Positions 32,594 through 46,559 are shown, counted from the first letter of the stretch. The stretch: 64,000 bases of DNA from Actinomyces sp. Marseille-P3109 (GCF_900323545.1 NZ_OOHN01000008.1:329941-393940); one strand, 5' to 3'. The notes: generated from the letters alone by a model not told the origin. Program-made: numbers and translations.

Positions 32594-33840
32594 GGGTCTA
32601 CCTGCTGGTCATGGCCATCGCCACCGTGACCACCTACGTGGCCGTGCCGATCATCCGGCACGTCGCCTTAGTGGGCAACGCGCTCACCCCCGTGCGGGCC
32701 CGCGACGTCCACTCCACCCCCATTCCGCGCCTGGGCGGGGTGGCCATGTTCTTCGGCCTGTTCTCCGCCGTCGCCGTGGCCTCCCAGATCCCCTACCTCT
32801 CCGACGTCATCGACTCCAGCGCCTGGGCCGTGGTCCTGGGGGCGGGGTTGGTGTGCCTGCTCGGTGTCGTCGACGACCTGTGGGAGCTGGACTGGATGAC
32901 CAAGCTCGCCGGTCAGATCCTGGCCGCCGGCGTCATGGCCTGGCAGGGTGTCCAGCTCCTCACCTTCCCGGTGGCGGGGCTGACGATCGGCTCCTCGCGC
33001 CTGTCCCTCATCTCCACCGTCATCGTCGTGGTGGCCGCCATCAACGCCGTCAACTTCGTCGACGGGCTCGACGGGCTGGCGGCGGGCATCATCGGGATCG
33101 GCTCGACCGCCTTCTTCCTGTACACCTACGTCCTCACCCGCGCCACCAGCCCGGGCTCCTACAGCTCCCTGGCCGCCACGATCGTGGCCGCGCTCATCGG
33201 CGTGTGCCTGGGCTTCCTGCCCCATAATTTCAACCCGGCCACCATCTTCATGGGCGACTCCGGGGCGATGCAGCTGGGGCTGGTCTCGGCCGCCTCCACC
33301 ATCATCGTCACCGGGCAGATCGACCCCGGCAGCTTCGACGGCTCGCGTGCCCTGCCGGCCTTCATGCCGATCCTCCTGCCGCTGGCCGTCCTCCTGCTGC
33401 CCCTGACCGACATGATCATGGCGATCGTGCGCCGCGCACGGAAGGGGCTCAGCCCCACCCACCCCGACCGCATGCACATGCACCACCGGCTCCTGGCGGC
33501 CGGGCACTCCCACCGCCGCGCCGTCCTGGTCATGTACCTGTGGGCCGCCGTCGCCTCCTTCCCCGTGGCCGCCATGGCCTTCTTCCCCCTGCCCTGGGTC
33601 ACGGTGGGGGCAGCTATCGCGATCCTGTTCGCCTTCGTCGTCACCGTCGACCTCATGCCCGGGGTGCGCCACGGCCTGCGCTCGGCGCTGCGACGGCGCC
33701 AGGACCGCCAGGAGCAGCGGATCGTCATCTCCCGCAACGTCTCGGGAACCGGCGAGGTGACGCGCCCGGCCGAGGGGCAGGCGCCGCTCGGGACCGCCGT
33801 GCCGGCTCAGTCCGGACCGTCTGAAGGGACGCGCCAGTGA
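32590..33840 (+). CDS. Undecaprenyl-phosphate sugar-1-phosphate transferase (WecA/TagO-like)
   Basis: 416 residues with about 11 membrane helices. Family motifs: PRLGG (cytoplasmic loop 1), VVDDLWELD (DD-x-D), NAVNFVDGLDGLAAG, the catalytic-loop FMGDSGAM and HMHHRLL. The enzyme moves a sugar-phosphate (usually GlcNAc-1-P) from UDP-sugar onto undecaprenyl phosphate, starting wall polymer or polysaccharide synthesis. GTG start overlaps the Sua5 stop; sitting between Sua5 and the ATP synthase genes is the usual actinobacterial order. The C-terminal 70 residues are a disordered basic tail. Confidence 0.88.
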   Translation: MRVYLLVMAIATVTTYVAVPIIRHVALVGNALTPVRARDVHSTPIPRLGGVAMFFGLFSAVAVASQIPYLSDVIDSSAWAVVLGAGLVCLLGVVDDLWELDWMTKLAGQILAAGVMAWQGVQLLTFPVAGLTIGSSRLSLISTVIVVVAAINAVNFVDGLDGLAAGIIGIGSTAFFLYTYVLTRATSPGSYSSLAATIVAALIGVCLGFLPHNFNPATIFMGDSGAMQLGLVSAASTIIVTGQIDPGSFDGSRALPAFMPILLPLAVLLLPLTDMIMAIVRRARKGLSPTHPDRMHMHHRLLAAGHSHRRAVLVMYLWAAVASFPVAAMAFFPLPWVTVGAAIAILFAFVVTVDLMPGVRHGLRSALRRRQDRQEQRIVISRNVSGTGEVTRPAEGQAPLGTAVPAQSGPSEGTRQ

Positions 33841-34298
33841 GTGAAGCGACGCGCACGAACGCCCGCACCCTGCACGAGGCCTCCACCCGCCTGCGCCGGA
33901 TCCTCACCGTGGCCACCGTGGTCCTGGTGGTCGGAGAGGCCCTGTGGTGCCTCATCGGCGGCTCCCGCGGCTCCGTGGCCCGTCCGATGTGGACGCTGCT
34001 GGCCGCAGCGGGCTCGACGACGGTGCTGCTGGCAGCGACCTGGTGGTTCTTGGACCGCATGGTCCGCTCCGGCATGGGGGTCCTCGTGGCCTGGATAGTC
34101 TGTGGATACCTTGCGAAGGTGGTGGTCTTGGCCGTGGTCCTCCTGGGCGGACGGCCCCTGGGACTCGACAGCAGAGTGATTGGAGTCTCACTCATCGCTG
34201 TGATCCTGGTGGGGATGCTCGCCGAGGTGACCGTCCTGTCACAGGCACGAATCCTTGCGGTGGAGCCGATGACGGACGACTCGACTGACGCCTCCTGA
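33837..34298 (+). CDS. AtpI-like small membrane protein
   Basis: 153 residues with four membrane helices (about 22-40, 50-70, 78-100, 112-133). Position directly before atpB and helix pattern match the AtpI/uncI-type proteins that help assemble the c-ring. GTG start overlaps the stop of the transferase gene. Sequence similarity in this family is weak, so the call rests mostly on context. Confidence 0.65.
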   Translation: MSEATRTNARTLHEASTRLRRILTVATVVLVVGEALWCLIGGSRGSVARPMWTLLAAAGSTTVLLAATWWFLDRMVRSGMGVLVAWIVCGYLAKVVVLAVVLLGGRPLGLDSRVIGVSLIAVILVGMLAEVTVLSQARILAVEPMTDDSTDAS

Positions 34299-34368
34299 CT
34301 CGGGTGAGGCGTCGTGCGCAGGGTGCGGTGAGCACGGGGGCAGCGGGAAGCCATGCGGTTCGCTTCGT

Positions 34369-34398
34369 TGAAACAGTCTTAGGCGCTAGCATTAACAG
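34369..34398 (+). promoter_or_regulatory. Possible promoter of the ATP synthase operon
   Basis: An AT-richer patch with TTGAAA followed by TAGCAT and ATTAACAGCAGTTAAC (an imperfect palindrome, GTTAAC/ATTAAC) about 60-80 bases before the atpB coding region. Spacing between -35 and -10 candidates is not ideal. Confidence 0.3.
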
Positions 34399-34506
34399 CA
34401 GTTAACATGCCTGTCAGGGCAGACATCGAAGCGTGAGAGACATCGGGAGGATCTCCTGTCCACCAACACCGTCATCGAGAACGGCACGGCAGACGACGAC
34501 GTCGCC

Positions 34507-35662
<1,156 letters not shown>

Positions 35663-35663
<1 letters not shown>

Positions 35664-36268
35664 TGATTCCGCTGGCTGCCGAGGGCGGGCAGGGAGGAGG
35701 CACAGCCTTCATCCTGCCCCCGCTCTATGAGATCTTCTGGGCGGCGGTCGTCCTCCTGCTCATCCTCCTGGTGGTGGGCCGCTTCGCTCTGCCCCGGCTC
35801 TACGCCGTCCTGGACGAGCGCGCCCGGCGCATCCAGGAGGGCCTCGACCTGGCCGACAAGGCCGAGCAGGACCAGTCCGACGCCGAGAAGCGCGCCGCCC
35901 GGCTCGTGGATGAGGCTCGCCGTGAGGCCGCCCGCATCCGCGACAACGCACAGAGCGAGGCCAAGGAGATCATCTCCCAGGCCCGTGCCGAAGCCCAGAC
36001 AGAGGCCGCCGGCATCCTGGAGGGTGCTCAGCGCCAGATCCTGGCCGATAAGCAGGCCGCGCAGATCTCGCTTCGCACCGATGTCGGCATGCTCGCCTCC
36101 ACCTTGGCCGAGCGCATCGTCGGCGAGCAGCTCAAGGACACCGCCCTGTCCGAGCGCGTCATCGACCGATTCCTCGACGAGCTCGAGGCCATGCCCCCGG
36201 TCGAGGGTGTTGACACACCGGTGACCACCGGTTCCGCCTCCGAGCCCACCCCGGAGGAGAAGCCGTGA
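35663..36268 (+). CDS. atpF: ATP synthase F0 subunit b
   Basis: 201 residues: one N-terminal membrane helix (about 22-42) followed by a long charged coiled coil forming the peripheral stalk. The start ATG 35663 overlaps the atpE stop; GTG 35660 is an equally possible start one codon earlier. The C-terminus ends in a short acidic/Pro tail. Confidence 0.9.
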
Positions 36269-37080
36269 GAACCGGGACCGGAGCCACCCGTGAGACGGTG
36301 AGTCAGGCCTGGAGCCCGGTTCTCGCGGCGGCGGGAGTCGAGGGACAGGAGCTGGGGCGCCAGATCCTTGCCCTGGCACACCAGGTCGCCGTCCACTCGC
36401 TGTCCGGCCCCTTGACCGACCCGGGCCGCGAGCCCGAGGAGAAGGCGGTGCTGGCTCGCAGGCTCTTCGAGGGGACCGTGGACGGGCGCGTCGTCGACCT
36501 GCTCAGCGCCATGGTCCGCGGCCGCTGGTCCAAGCCGGTCGACCTCATCACCGCCCTCCACGACCTGGGCATTGAGGCGATCCTCGCCGGCGCCCACGCC
36601 GACGGCGCGGTCGGTGAGATCGAGCAGCAGCTCTTCGAGGTCCACGAGCAGATCGCCGGCGACCGCGAGCTGCGCGAGGCCTTGGCGCCTTCGCGCCGCA
36701 CCCGTACCGAGGCCCGCGTCCGCCTGGCCGAGGCCGTCTTCGGCGTCCACATCAGTGCCCCGGCCATGAGCCTGCTGCGCTGGTGCGTGCGTCACCGCGC
36801 CGAGGGAGGGCCGCTGCGCAACTTGCGCCGCGTCGTCGAACTGGCCGCCGCCATGCGCCACCGCACCATCGCCGACGTCGTCACGGCCATCCCCATGACC
36901 ACGGCCCAGGAGTCGCGCCTGCGCACCATCCTGGAGCGCCGACTGGGCACCAGCATCGACCTCAACTGCGAGGTCGACCCCGAGGTCATTGGCGGGGCGC
37001 GCGTCATGATCCGCAACCACGTCCTGGACCACACCGTGCGCGGCGCCGTCGCCGAGCTGCGCACCCGCCTGGCCGGATAG
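36265..37080 (+). CDS. atpH: ATP synthase F1 subunit delta
   Basis: 271 residues, the long actinobacterial form of the OSCP/delta subunit linking stalk and F1 head. The C-terminal part has the conserved [20 protein letters not shown] and the family's final [12 protein letters not shown] segment. GTG start overlaps the atpF stop by four bases. Confidence 0.9.
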   Translation: MRTGTGATRETVSQAWSPVLAAAGVEGQELGRQILALAHQVAVHSLSGPLTDPGREPEEKAVLARRLFEGTVDGRVVDLLSAMVRGRWSKPVDLITALHDLGIEAILAGAHADGAVGEIEQQLFEVHEQIAGDRELREALAPSRRTRTEARVRLAEAVFGVHISAPAMSLLRWCVRHRAEGGPLRNLRRVVELAAAMRHRTIADVVTAIPMTTAQESRLRTILERRLGTSIDLNCEVDPEVIGGARVMIRNHVLDHTVRGAVAELRTRLAG

Positions 37081-37199
37081 CGGGCAACGCGCCCAGCACC
37101 GCCTTCCTGCACCGGCCCCCACAACTTCACCACCCACCCCGCCGACGCCGCCCACGCCTCGCGCCGCCGGCCCCAGAACGCAACCAGCAAGGAGACGAG

Positions 37200-38831
<1,632 letters not shown>

Positions 38832-38832
38832 C

Positions 38833-39777
38833 GTGGCAGGAAACCAGCGCGTCTACAAGCAGCGCATTCGATCGACCCAGACCCTCCAGAAGGTGTTCCG
38901 GGCGATGGAGCTCATCGCCTCGTCCCGGATCGGGCAGGCGCGCCGCAACGCGCAGGAGGCCTCGCCCTACGACCACGCCCTGAGCCAGGCGGTGGCCGCC
39001 CTGGGCTCCTACTCCCGCTTCGAGCACCCCATTACCCAGGAGCGCAAGGACACCAATCGCGTGGCGATCCTCGTGGTCACCTCCGATCGTGGCATGGCCG
39101 GCGCCTACTCGGCCACCATCCTGCGTGAGACCGGCCGCCTCATTGAGGAGCTGGTCAAGGACGGCAAGGAGCCGGTGATCTTCACCTTCGGCCGGCGCGC
39201 CCAGAGCTACTTCAGCTTCCGCGGTACGCCGATCGAGTTCTCCTGGACCGGGCAGTCCGACCGTCCCAGTGACGAGGCCATCGAGGAGGTCGCCACCACT
39301 CTCCTGGACTACTTCCTCCAGCCGGCCGAGGCCGGCGGCGTGGCCGAGGTCCACATCGTCTTCACCCGCTACGTCTCGATGGTCTCCCAGGTCCCCGAGG
39401 TGCGCCGGATGCTGCCGCTCAAAGTGGTCGATGTCGCCGGGGCCGGTGAGCTCGACGAGGCCGGCAACGAGGCCCTGGAGAAGGAGCTGGCGGAAAAGCA
39501 CGGTAGCTCCATGCCCCTGTACGAGTTCGAGCCCGGCCCCTCCGAGGTGCTCGACGCCCTCCTGACCCGCTATATGGGCACCCGCATCCGCAATGCCCTG
39601 CTGCAGTCGGCCGCCTCCGAGCTGGCCAGCCGTCAGCAGGCCATGCACACGGCCACGGACAACGCCGAGGACCTCATCATCACCTACACCCGCCTGGCCA
39701 ACGCGGCGCGCCAGGGCGACATCACCCAGGAGATCTCCGAGATCGTCTCGGGTGCCGACGCCCTGGGGGCCGAGTAG
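38833..39777 (+). CDS. atpG: ATP synthase F1 subunit gamma
   Basis: 314 residues from GTG 38833, one base after the atpA stop. Central rotor shaft; N-terminal RVYKQRIRSTQTLQKVFRAM and C-terminal ARQGDITQEISEIVSGADAL coiled-coil helices are typical. It is longer than most homologues through an insertion around 215-245 (AGAGELDEAGNEALEKE). Confidence 0.93.
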   Translation: MAGNQRVYKQRIRSTQTLQKVFRAMELIASSRIGQARRNAQEASPYDHALSQAVAALGSYSRFEHPITQERKDTNRVAILVVTSDRGMAGAYSATILRETGRLIEELVKDGKEPVIFTFGRRAQSYFSFRGTPIEFSWTGQSDRPSDEAIEEVATTLLDYFLQPAEAGGVAEVHIVFTRYVSMVSQVPEVRRMLPLKVVDVAGAGELDEAGNEALEKELAEKHGSSMPLYEFEPGPSEVLDALLTRYMGTRIRNALLQSAASELASRQQAMHTATDNAEDLIITYTRLANAARQGDITQEISEIVSGADALGAE

Positions 39778-41307
<1,530 letters not shown>

Positions 41308-41357
41308 GACGTAGGATCCGGGTAGAGCCGGGTGCAGGAAGCAGGAAAGGAGGGGAC

Positions 41358-41624
41358 ATGGCCTTACATGTTGAGGTGGTCTCGCCGGCGGGCGAGGCCT
41401 GGACCGGTGAGGCGACGCAGGTCTCCGTGCCCCTGATCAACGGGGAGCTGGGTGTCCTGCCGGGCCGTCAGCCCCTCGTGGCGGTCCTGGGAACAGGGCC
41501 GGTGCGCCTGAGTTCCGTCGACGGTGAGATGCACAGGATCGAGGTGTCCGGCGGGTTCTGTTCCGTGGACCACGACGCCATCACGATCGCCGCCGACCAT
41601 GTGAAGCAGGACGCGGAGGTCTGA
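41358..41624 (+). CDS. atpC: ATP synthase F1 subunit epsilon, short form
   Basis: 88 residues, only the N-terminal beta-sandwich domain (LHVEVVSPAGEAWTGEA, GELGVLPGRQPLVA). The C-terminal helical hairpin that acts as an ATPase inhibitor in many bacteria is absent. Short epsilon subunits occur in several actinobacteria, so this is probably natural rather than truncated; GAAAGGAGG precedes the ATG. Confidence 0.9.
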   Translation: MALHVEVVSPAGEAWTGEATQVSVPLINGELGVLPGRQPLVAVLGTGPVRLSSVDGEMHRIEVSGGFCSVDHDAITIAADHVKQDAEV

Positions 41625-41627
41625 GAC

Positions 41628-42044
41628 ATGGGGCAGCACGTGTGGATGATCGTGGCGATCGTCGCCATCGCCCTCGTGCTGCTGACAGGCGGGTTCCTGG
41701 TGCGCCTGCGCTACCTGGCCGGACAGGTCGGCTCCTTCGAGTGCGCCATGCGGCCGCCCGGGGCGCAGCGCTGGCTGAGCGGGGTCGCCTCCTTCCGCCT
41801 CGACTCCCTGGAGTGGTACCGGCTGATGTCCCTGTCCACGCGGCCCTCACGGGTGTGGAGGCGCCTGGACCTGGAGCTCTCCGCGGCCAGGCGGCGCCGC
41901 GAGCAGGGACGCGTCGTTGAGGTCCACTGCGTGGACGCCACCGCCGCCCCCGACAGCTTCGACCTGGCGATGATGGAGGAGTCCCACTCGGCGCTGGTCG
42001 CCTGGGTGGAGTCCGCGTCGCCCGAACAGCCCCGCCTCTACTGA
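41628..42044 (+). CDS. DUF2550-like membrane protein
   Basis: 138 residues: one N-terminal membrane helix (about 6-26) followed by a cytoplasmic domain with GSFECAMRPPGAQRWLSG and a WYRLMSLSTRPSRVW segment. Its place three bases after atpC and its domain pattern match DUF2550, a family that follows the ATP synthase operon in actinobacteria. Function unknown. Confidence 0.75.
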   Translation: MGQHVWMIVAIVAIALVLLTGGFLVRLRYLAGQVGSFECAMRPPGAQRWLSGVASFRLDSLEWYRLMSLSTRPSRVWRRLDLELSAARRRREQGRVVEVHCVDATAAPDSFDLAMMEESHSALVAWVESASPEQPRLY

Positions 42045-42526
42045 GACCTGACCCCGCCGATGACTTGTGCCGACCTCTGCTGACTCACTCGAGTCCGGGA
42101 CGGGGTTCCTTCCGGGGCCGGGCGGGCATGAGACGTTCTTGCGGGCCGCTCCTGGGCCGGGGTGTTCCTGAGTTGGGTTGCGCTGAGTCGGTTTGCGCCT
42201 GAGCCGGGTCGACGACGTACTTTCCGCTTGGGGACTGCGTTTTCTCAAAGACGACGACGTCCAGAACCCAGTCGTTGACAACGAATCGCAGTCCTCACGG
42301 CAGAAGTACGTCCTCGACGACGCACACGGCGGCGGTCGCCCCGGTTTCACGAGCCTCGGCAGCGTCGTCACCCGGTCGCCCCCGGATCACGCCTGAGAAA
42401 CAGGCCCTGATCTGGCGCGGGTACCGTGCCCGGATGGCGGAGAAACCGCGGGCGGGTGACGCGATGCTCAGGCGTGCCGGCCCCGGCGTCGCGCCGCCCT
42501 GGGCCCGGCCCCGCTAGGGTGGATGG
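42045..42526. other. Intergenic region with a long imperfect hairpin
   Basis: About 480 bases with no convincing gene. An imperfect inverted repeat pairs 42208-42239 with 42287-42318 (25 of 32 positions match, with perfect blocks GACGTACTT and GGACTGCG) around a 47-base loop. It could be a terminator of the ATP synthase operon, a structured RNA or a decayed MITE. Confidence 0.5.
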
Positions 42527-43222
42527 GTGCGCCTCGTCATTGCCTCCTGCTCCGTCGACTACTCCGGCCGCCTGGACGCCCACCTGCCCCGGGCCACCCG
42601 CGTGCTCATGCTCAAGGCCGACGGCTCGGTCCTCGTCCACTCCGACGGCGGCTCCTACAAGCCCCTGAACTGGATGAGCGCCCCGGCCCGCCTCGCGGTC
42701 ACCGAGCCCGACGAGGAGGCCGCCGCCGACGGCGTGCGCGAGGTCTGGGAGGTGAGCGCCGCCAAGACCGACGACCGCCTCGTCATCCGCGTCTTTGAGA
42801 CCATCTCCGACGTCAGCCACGAGCTGGGGGTGGACCCAGGGCTCACCAAGGACGGCGTCGAGGCCCACCTCCAGGAGCTCCTGGCCGAGCAGATCGAGGT
42901 CCTGGGCACCGGCTACCGCCTGGTGCGCCGCGAGTTTCCCACCGCCATCGGCCCGGTCGACATCATGGCCAAGGACGCCGAGGGCCGCTCCGTGGCCGTG
43001 GAGATCAAGCGCGTCGGCGGGATCGACGGCGTCGAGCAGCTCACCCGCTACCTCGAGCTCCTGGACCGCGACCCGCTGCTGGCCCCCGTCCAGGGCGTCT
43101 TCGCCGCCCAGACGATCAAGCCCCAGGCCCGCGTCCTGGCCGAGGACCGCGGCATCCGCTGCGTCACCCTCGACTACGATGCCATGCGCGGCATGGACGA
43201 CCCGACCTCCCGCCTGTTCTGA
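42527..43222 (+). CDS. nucS: Mismatch-specific endonuclease NucS
   Basis: 231 residues from a GTG start. N-terminal beta-sandwich DNA-binding domain ([42 protein letters not shown]) and C-terminal RecB-like nuclease with GPVDIMAKD (Asp145) and VAVEIKR (Glu159, Lys161), both diagnostic of NucS/EndoMS. In actinobacteria lacking MutS/MutL it carries out non-canonical mismatch repair. The location after the ATP synthase genes is the usual one. Confidence 0.93.
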   Translation: MRLVIASCSVDYSGRLDAHLPRATRVLMLKADGSVLVHSDGGSYKPLNWMSAPARLAVTEPDEEAAADGVREVWEVSAAKTDDRLVIRVFETISDVSHELGVDPGLTKDGVEAHLQELLAEQIEVLGTGYRLVRREFPTAIGPVDIMAKDAEGRSVAVEIKRVGGIDGVEQLTRYLELLDRDPLLAPVQGVFAAQTIKPQARVLAEDRGIRCVTLDYDAMRGMDDPTSRLF

Positions 43223-43232
43223 GGGGAGAGCC

Positions 43233-44492
43233 GTGCCCGCTGCTGCCCGCGAGTCCTCCGCGCCGCTGCCGCGCGAGGTGAGCCTGGCCCGCATCATCTC
43301 CCAGGGCCTCGTCCCGGCCACCGCAGCGCCCGACGCCGTCACGGCAGTGTCCCGCCGGCTCGCCATCCAGGGCCAGCAGGTCTCCGCCGTCCCGCACGCC
43401 CTGCTCGTGCGCGCCCCGGACGCCACCCCGTCCGACGTCGATGCCGCCTTCGCGCGAGGCGACCTGGTGCGCTCCTGGCCCATGCGCGGCACCGTCCACA
43501 TCACCACCGCCGCCGACCACCACTGGCTGCGGGCCGTCCTCATGCACCGCACGGACGCCTGGGTCCGGCGCAGCGAGGCGGACTACGGCGTCGATACCGC
43601 CCTGTGCGAGCGCGCCGCCGAGGTGGCCCTGGACCTCATCGGTGACCAGGGCCCGCTGACGCGCGCTGTGCTCCTGGCGGCCTGGCAGGAGGCCGGCCTC
43701 ATGGAGGCCTTCCGCGGCGAGGACGTTTCCTCCTACCGGCGTCGTCACCTCCTCGTGCGACTCCAGCGCGAGGGAATCCTCGTTCAGGGGCCGCGGGCCG
43801 GCAACGAGCACCTCGTCGTGGACGCGCGTACCCTGCCCGACGCCGACTCCGGGCCCGCCGGCGCAGGCGTCGCCCACGGCGGGGCGGGCCACCGTGCCGC
43901 GTGCGCGCACATCGCCTACCGCTACGCGGCCGGCCACGGTCCGGTCAGCGCCGAGGACCTGGCTCGCTGGACCACGCTGCCCAAGACGCAGGCCGCCCGC
44001 GCCCTGGAGGACGCCGTCGAGCTGGGGGAGGAGCAGGACGCCGCCTCGCCCGATGGCGCCGGGGAGCTGGCCGGGAGCCGCCTCCCGCTCGTGCGGGCGG
44101 TCGCCGAGGCCGGGGCGCGCGGCAGCCTGCGCGTGCTCGGCCCCGGCGAGTCGGCCCCGAAGGCAGGCCTGCTCTACATGCGTGCCGACCTGCCCGATCT
44201 CCTGTCCGCCCACCGCGCCGCCGCGCAGGCCACGCACTTCCTGGGCTCCTTCGACGAGCTGCACGTGGGCTACAAGGACCGCTCCTGCCTGACCGACGAC
44301 GCCGGCGAGCGCCTCATCTGCCCGGCGAGCAACGGCATGTTCCGCCCGATCCTGGTGGACCGCGGCCGACTCGTCGCCGTGCGGCCGGTCGGCGAGGGCC
44401 TGTTGTGGAAGGGCGGGGCGGCGCCGTCGGCCCGCGTGGAGCGCGACGTCATCCGGGTCGTGTCTCGCATGGAGCAGCGCCTGGCCGGGTGA
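43233..44492 (+). CDS. Winged-helix protein, HTH_42 (YcaQ/AlkZ-like)
   Basis: 419 residues from GTG 43233 (GGGGAGAG upstream). Matches the winged-helix DNA-binding (DUF1006/HTH_42) family: RRLAIQGQQVSAVPHALLVRA at 41-61 is the family's N-terminal signature, with the Q-x-Q pair (Gln46, Gln48) that is catalytic in AlkZ/YcaQ DNA glycosylases, then LVRSWPMRGTVHI and the C-terminal FLGSFDELHVGYKDRS and NGMFRPILVDRGR. Likely DNA-binding, perhaps a glycosylase; directly follows nucS, which supports a repair role. Confidence 0.8.
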   Translation: MPAAARESSAPLPREVSLARIISQGLVPATAAPDAVTAVSRRLAIQGQQVSAVPHALLVRAPDATPSDVDAAFARGDLVRSWPMRGTVHITTAADHHWLRAVLMHRTDAWVRRSEADYGVDTALCERAAEVALDLIGDQGPLTRAVLLAAWQEAGLMEAFRGEDVSSYRRRHLLVRLQREGILVQGPRAGNEHLVVDARTLPDADSGPAGAGVAHGGAGHRAACAHIAYRYAAGHGPVSAEDLARWTTLPKTQAARALEDAVELGEEQDAASPDGAGELAGSRLPLVRAVAEAGARGSLRVLGPGESAPKAGLLYMRADLPDLLSAHRAAAQATHFLGSFDELHVGYKDRSCLTDDAGERLICPASNGMFRPILVDRGRLVAVRPVGEGLLWKGGAAPSARVERDVIRVVSRMEQRLAG

Positions 44493-44586
44493 GTGGAGCG
44501 GAGCCGGATCCCACCTGCGCAGTGTGGGGGAGAAGACGCCCCGAAGGAGGTTGTCTGATGTCTGGAGTGGTGACAGAATCCGACTC

Positions 44587-45837
44587 ATGAGCAACGAAGC
44601 CATGCAGGTCCGCGCACTGCGGGGGCGCGTCGTCACCCCCGACCACATCATCGATGACGGGGCGGTAGTCCTGTCCGGAGCCCACATCGCGTGGGTCGGA
44701 GCGGCTGACCAGGTCACCAGAGCTGGCTTCGGAGACGTCGTCGAGCAGGCGCAGGCCGCACCCGAGGGAGGCTACCTCCTGCCGGGACTGGTGGACGTCC
44801 ACTGCCACGGCGGCGGCGGTGAGTCCTTCCCCAACGCTGAGACCGCCGAGCAGGCGATGGTCTCCGTGCTCGAGCACCGCCGCTTCGGCACCACCTCACT
44901 CGTGGCCTCCTGCGTGACGGCCGCTCCCGACGTCCTGCGCGCGCGCACCCGGGTCCTGGCCGGGCTGTGCGAGGACGGCGAGCTCGCCGGCATCCACTTC
45001 GAGGGGCCCTTCGTCTCGGTCGAGCGCTGCGGCGCCCAGGACCCCACCTACATCATCGATCCCGACGCCGCCCTGACCCGTGAGCTCATCGAGCTCGGCG
45101 GCGGGCACGTCGTCACCATGACGATCGCCCCGGAGAAGCCCGGCATCACCGGCGATGACGGCGTCAACGCGGCCCTCATCGAGGGAGGGGCGCTACCCTC
45201 CTTCGGACACACCGACTCCGAGGCCGCCCCCGTGCGCGCCGCCCTGGCCGACGCCGCCACCCGCATCGCCGAGCGCCTCGAGGCCGGGAAGGCGGTTCGT
45301 GCCCCGCGTTCGACCGCCACCCACCTGTTCAACGGCATGCGTCCCATGCACCACCGCAAGCCCGGGCCCGTGCCCGAGTTCCTGGCGGCCGCCCAGCGCG
45401 GCGAGTGCGTCCTGGAGATGATCGGCGACGGCGTGCACCTGAACCCCGCCATCGTCCTGGACATGTTCGAGACCCTGGGGCGCGACAACGTCGTCCTGGT
45501 CACCGACGCCATGGCCGCGGCCGGCATGGCCGACGGTGACTACGTGCTCGGCTCCCAGCCGGTCACCGTGGCCGACGGCGTCGCCCGCCTCACCGAGGGC
45601 GGCGCGATCGCCGGGGGAACCGCCCACCTCATCGACGTCGTGCGCACCACCTGGCACGGGGGAGTCGACCTGGTCGACGCCGTCTACGCCGCCAGCGTCC
45701 AGGGCGCGCGGATCCTCGGCGACCCATCCGTGGGAGCACTGCGGGCGGGGCTGTGGGGTGACGTCGTCGTCACCGACGCGGACCTGCGGCCCGTCACCGT
45801 GCTGCGCCGCGGTGAGGTGGTGGGGCCCGCCGCCTGA
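44587..45837 (+). CDS. nagA: N-acetylglucosamine-6-phosphate deacetylase
   Basis: 416 residues, amidohydrolase fold. Metal-binding motif DVHCHGGGG (His72, His74), metal ligand Glu in IHFEGPF, substrate/metal His in PSFGHTDSEA and ATHLFNGMRPMHHRKPG, catalytic Asp in LVTDAMAAAG. Converts GlcNAc-6-P to glucosamine-6-P and acetate, feeding amino sugars from wall recycling or host glycans into glycolysis. Start ATG 44587 (MSNEAMQV) was chosen over an upstream in-frame start that is not preceded by a ribosome site. Confidence 0.92.
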   Translation: MSNEAMQVRALRGRVVTPDHIIDDGAVVLSGAHIAWVGAADQVTRAGFGDVVEQAQAAPEGGYLLPGLVDVHCHGGGGESFPNAETAEQAMVSVLEHRRFGTTSLVASCVTAAPDVLRARTRVLAGLCEDGELAGIHFEGPFVSVERCGAQDPTYIIDPDAALTRELIELGGGHVVTMTIAPEKPGITGDDGVNAALIEGGALPSFGHTDSEAAPVRAALADAATRIAERLEAGKAVRAPRSTATHLFNGMRPMHHRKPGPVPEFLAAAQRGECVLEMIGDGVHLNPAIVLDMFETLGRDNVVLVTDAMAAAGMADGDYVLGSQPVTVADGVARLTEGGAIAGGTAHLIDVVRTTWHGGVDLVDAVYAASVQGARILGDPSVGALRAGLWGDVVVTDADLRPVTVLRRGEVVGPAA

Positions 45838-45937
45838 GGACCGCGGCCCAGAACCTCGGTCTGATCCTCCTGCGCCTTTGATCCTCCCGCACCACCGGCC
45901 CGCACGGGCCCCAGCAGACTCTTGTCATGTGGGAGGC

Positions 45938-45983
45938 GTTCGCTCCGACCTGGACCTCCAGGTCGGGGCGAACGTTTTGTGTT
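45938..45983 (+). terminator. Terminator after nagA
   Basis: Strong stem, GTTCGC(T)CCGACCTGGA against TCCAGGTCGG(GG)CGAAC-type complement, followed by GTTTTGTGTT. A classical Rho-independent terminator about 100 bases after the nagA stop. Confidence 0.75.
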
Positions 45984-46034
45984 GCGGCGGCTGAGCCGTG
46001 CGCGCCGGTCGGCCGGATGAAGTGATGCGGGCGG

Positions 46035-46559
46035 CTAGCCCGGCAGGCCCAGGAGGCGGCGGGTGTAGACGGCCTGTCCGGAGTGCTGGGCGGAGTCGTC
46101 GATCACCGAGGCCAAGCGCACGCCCCGGGTGACGGGCGGGTCCCAGGACTCGTCGACGACGTCGTCGAGCGACTCCGGCGTGAGGGAACGCAGGTAGCTG
46201 TACACCAGGGCGTAGGCGTCATCCAGGTAGGCGAAAAGGATGCTGAGATCGCCGACGACGACCTGGGCGGCCTGCTCGGGCGTGTGGTGCCAGTCCTCGG
46301 TGTCGTCGGGCAGGGGCAGGGCGAAGCGTTCCCGGTGGCCGCCGGTGACCCAGACGGGCTCGACGCCCGCCAGGGGCGCGACCTGGATGTCGAGCTCACG
46401 AGCGGTGTGCCAGGCCAGCCAGGTCAGGGAGTCGATGCGGGGCGCCAGGTCCGGGGCGGGCCGGGTGTTGGCCTGCTCCAGCGTGACGCCGTCGAAGGCG
46501 CGGTCGAAGCGCTCGCGGGACCGGGACAGGACGTCAATGAGCATCTCAAGAGTCGTCAT
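46035..46559 (-). CDS. DinB/DUF664-like protein
   Basis: 174 residues, four-helix bundle of the DinB/MDMPI superfamily. Conserved histidines: one in WLAWHTARELD and one in DDSAQHSGQAVYTRRLLG, which with a third ligand usually bind a metal. Actinobacterial members are often thiol (mycothiol)-dependent enzymes or of unknown function. Single gene; start ATG 46559. Confidence 0.8.
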   Translation of the reverse strand: MTTLEMLIDVLSRSRERFDRAFDGVTLEQANTRPAPDLAPRIDSLTWLAWHTARELDIQVAPLAGVEPVWVTGGHRERFALPLPDDTEDWHHTPEQAAQVVVGDLSILFAYLDDAYALVYSYLRSLTPESLDDVVDESWDPPVTRGVRLASVIDDSAQHSGQAVYTRRLLGLPG

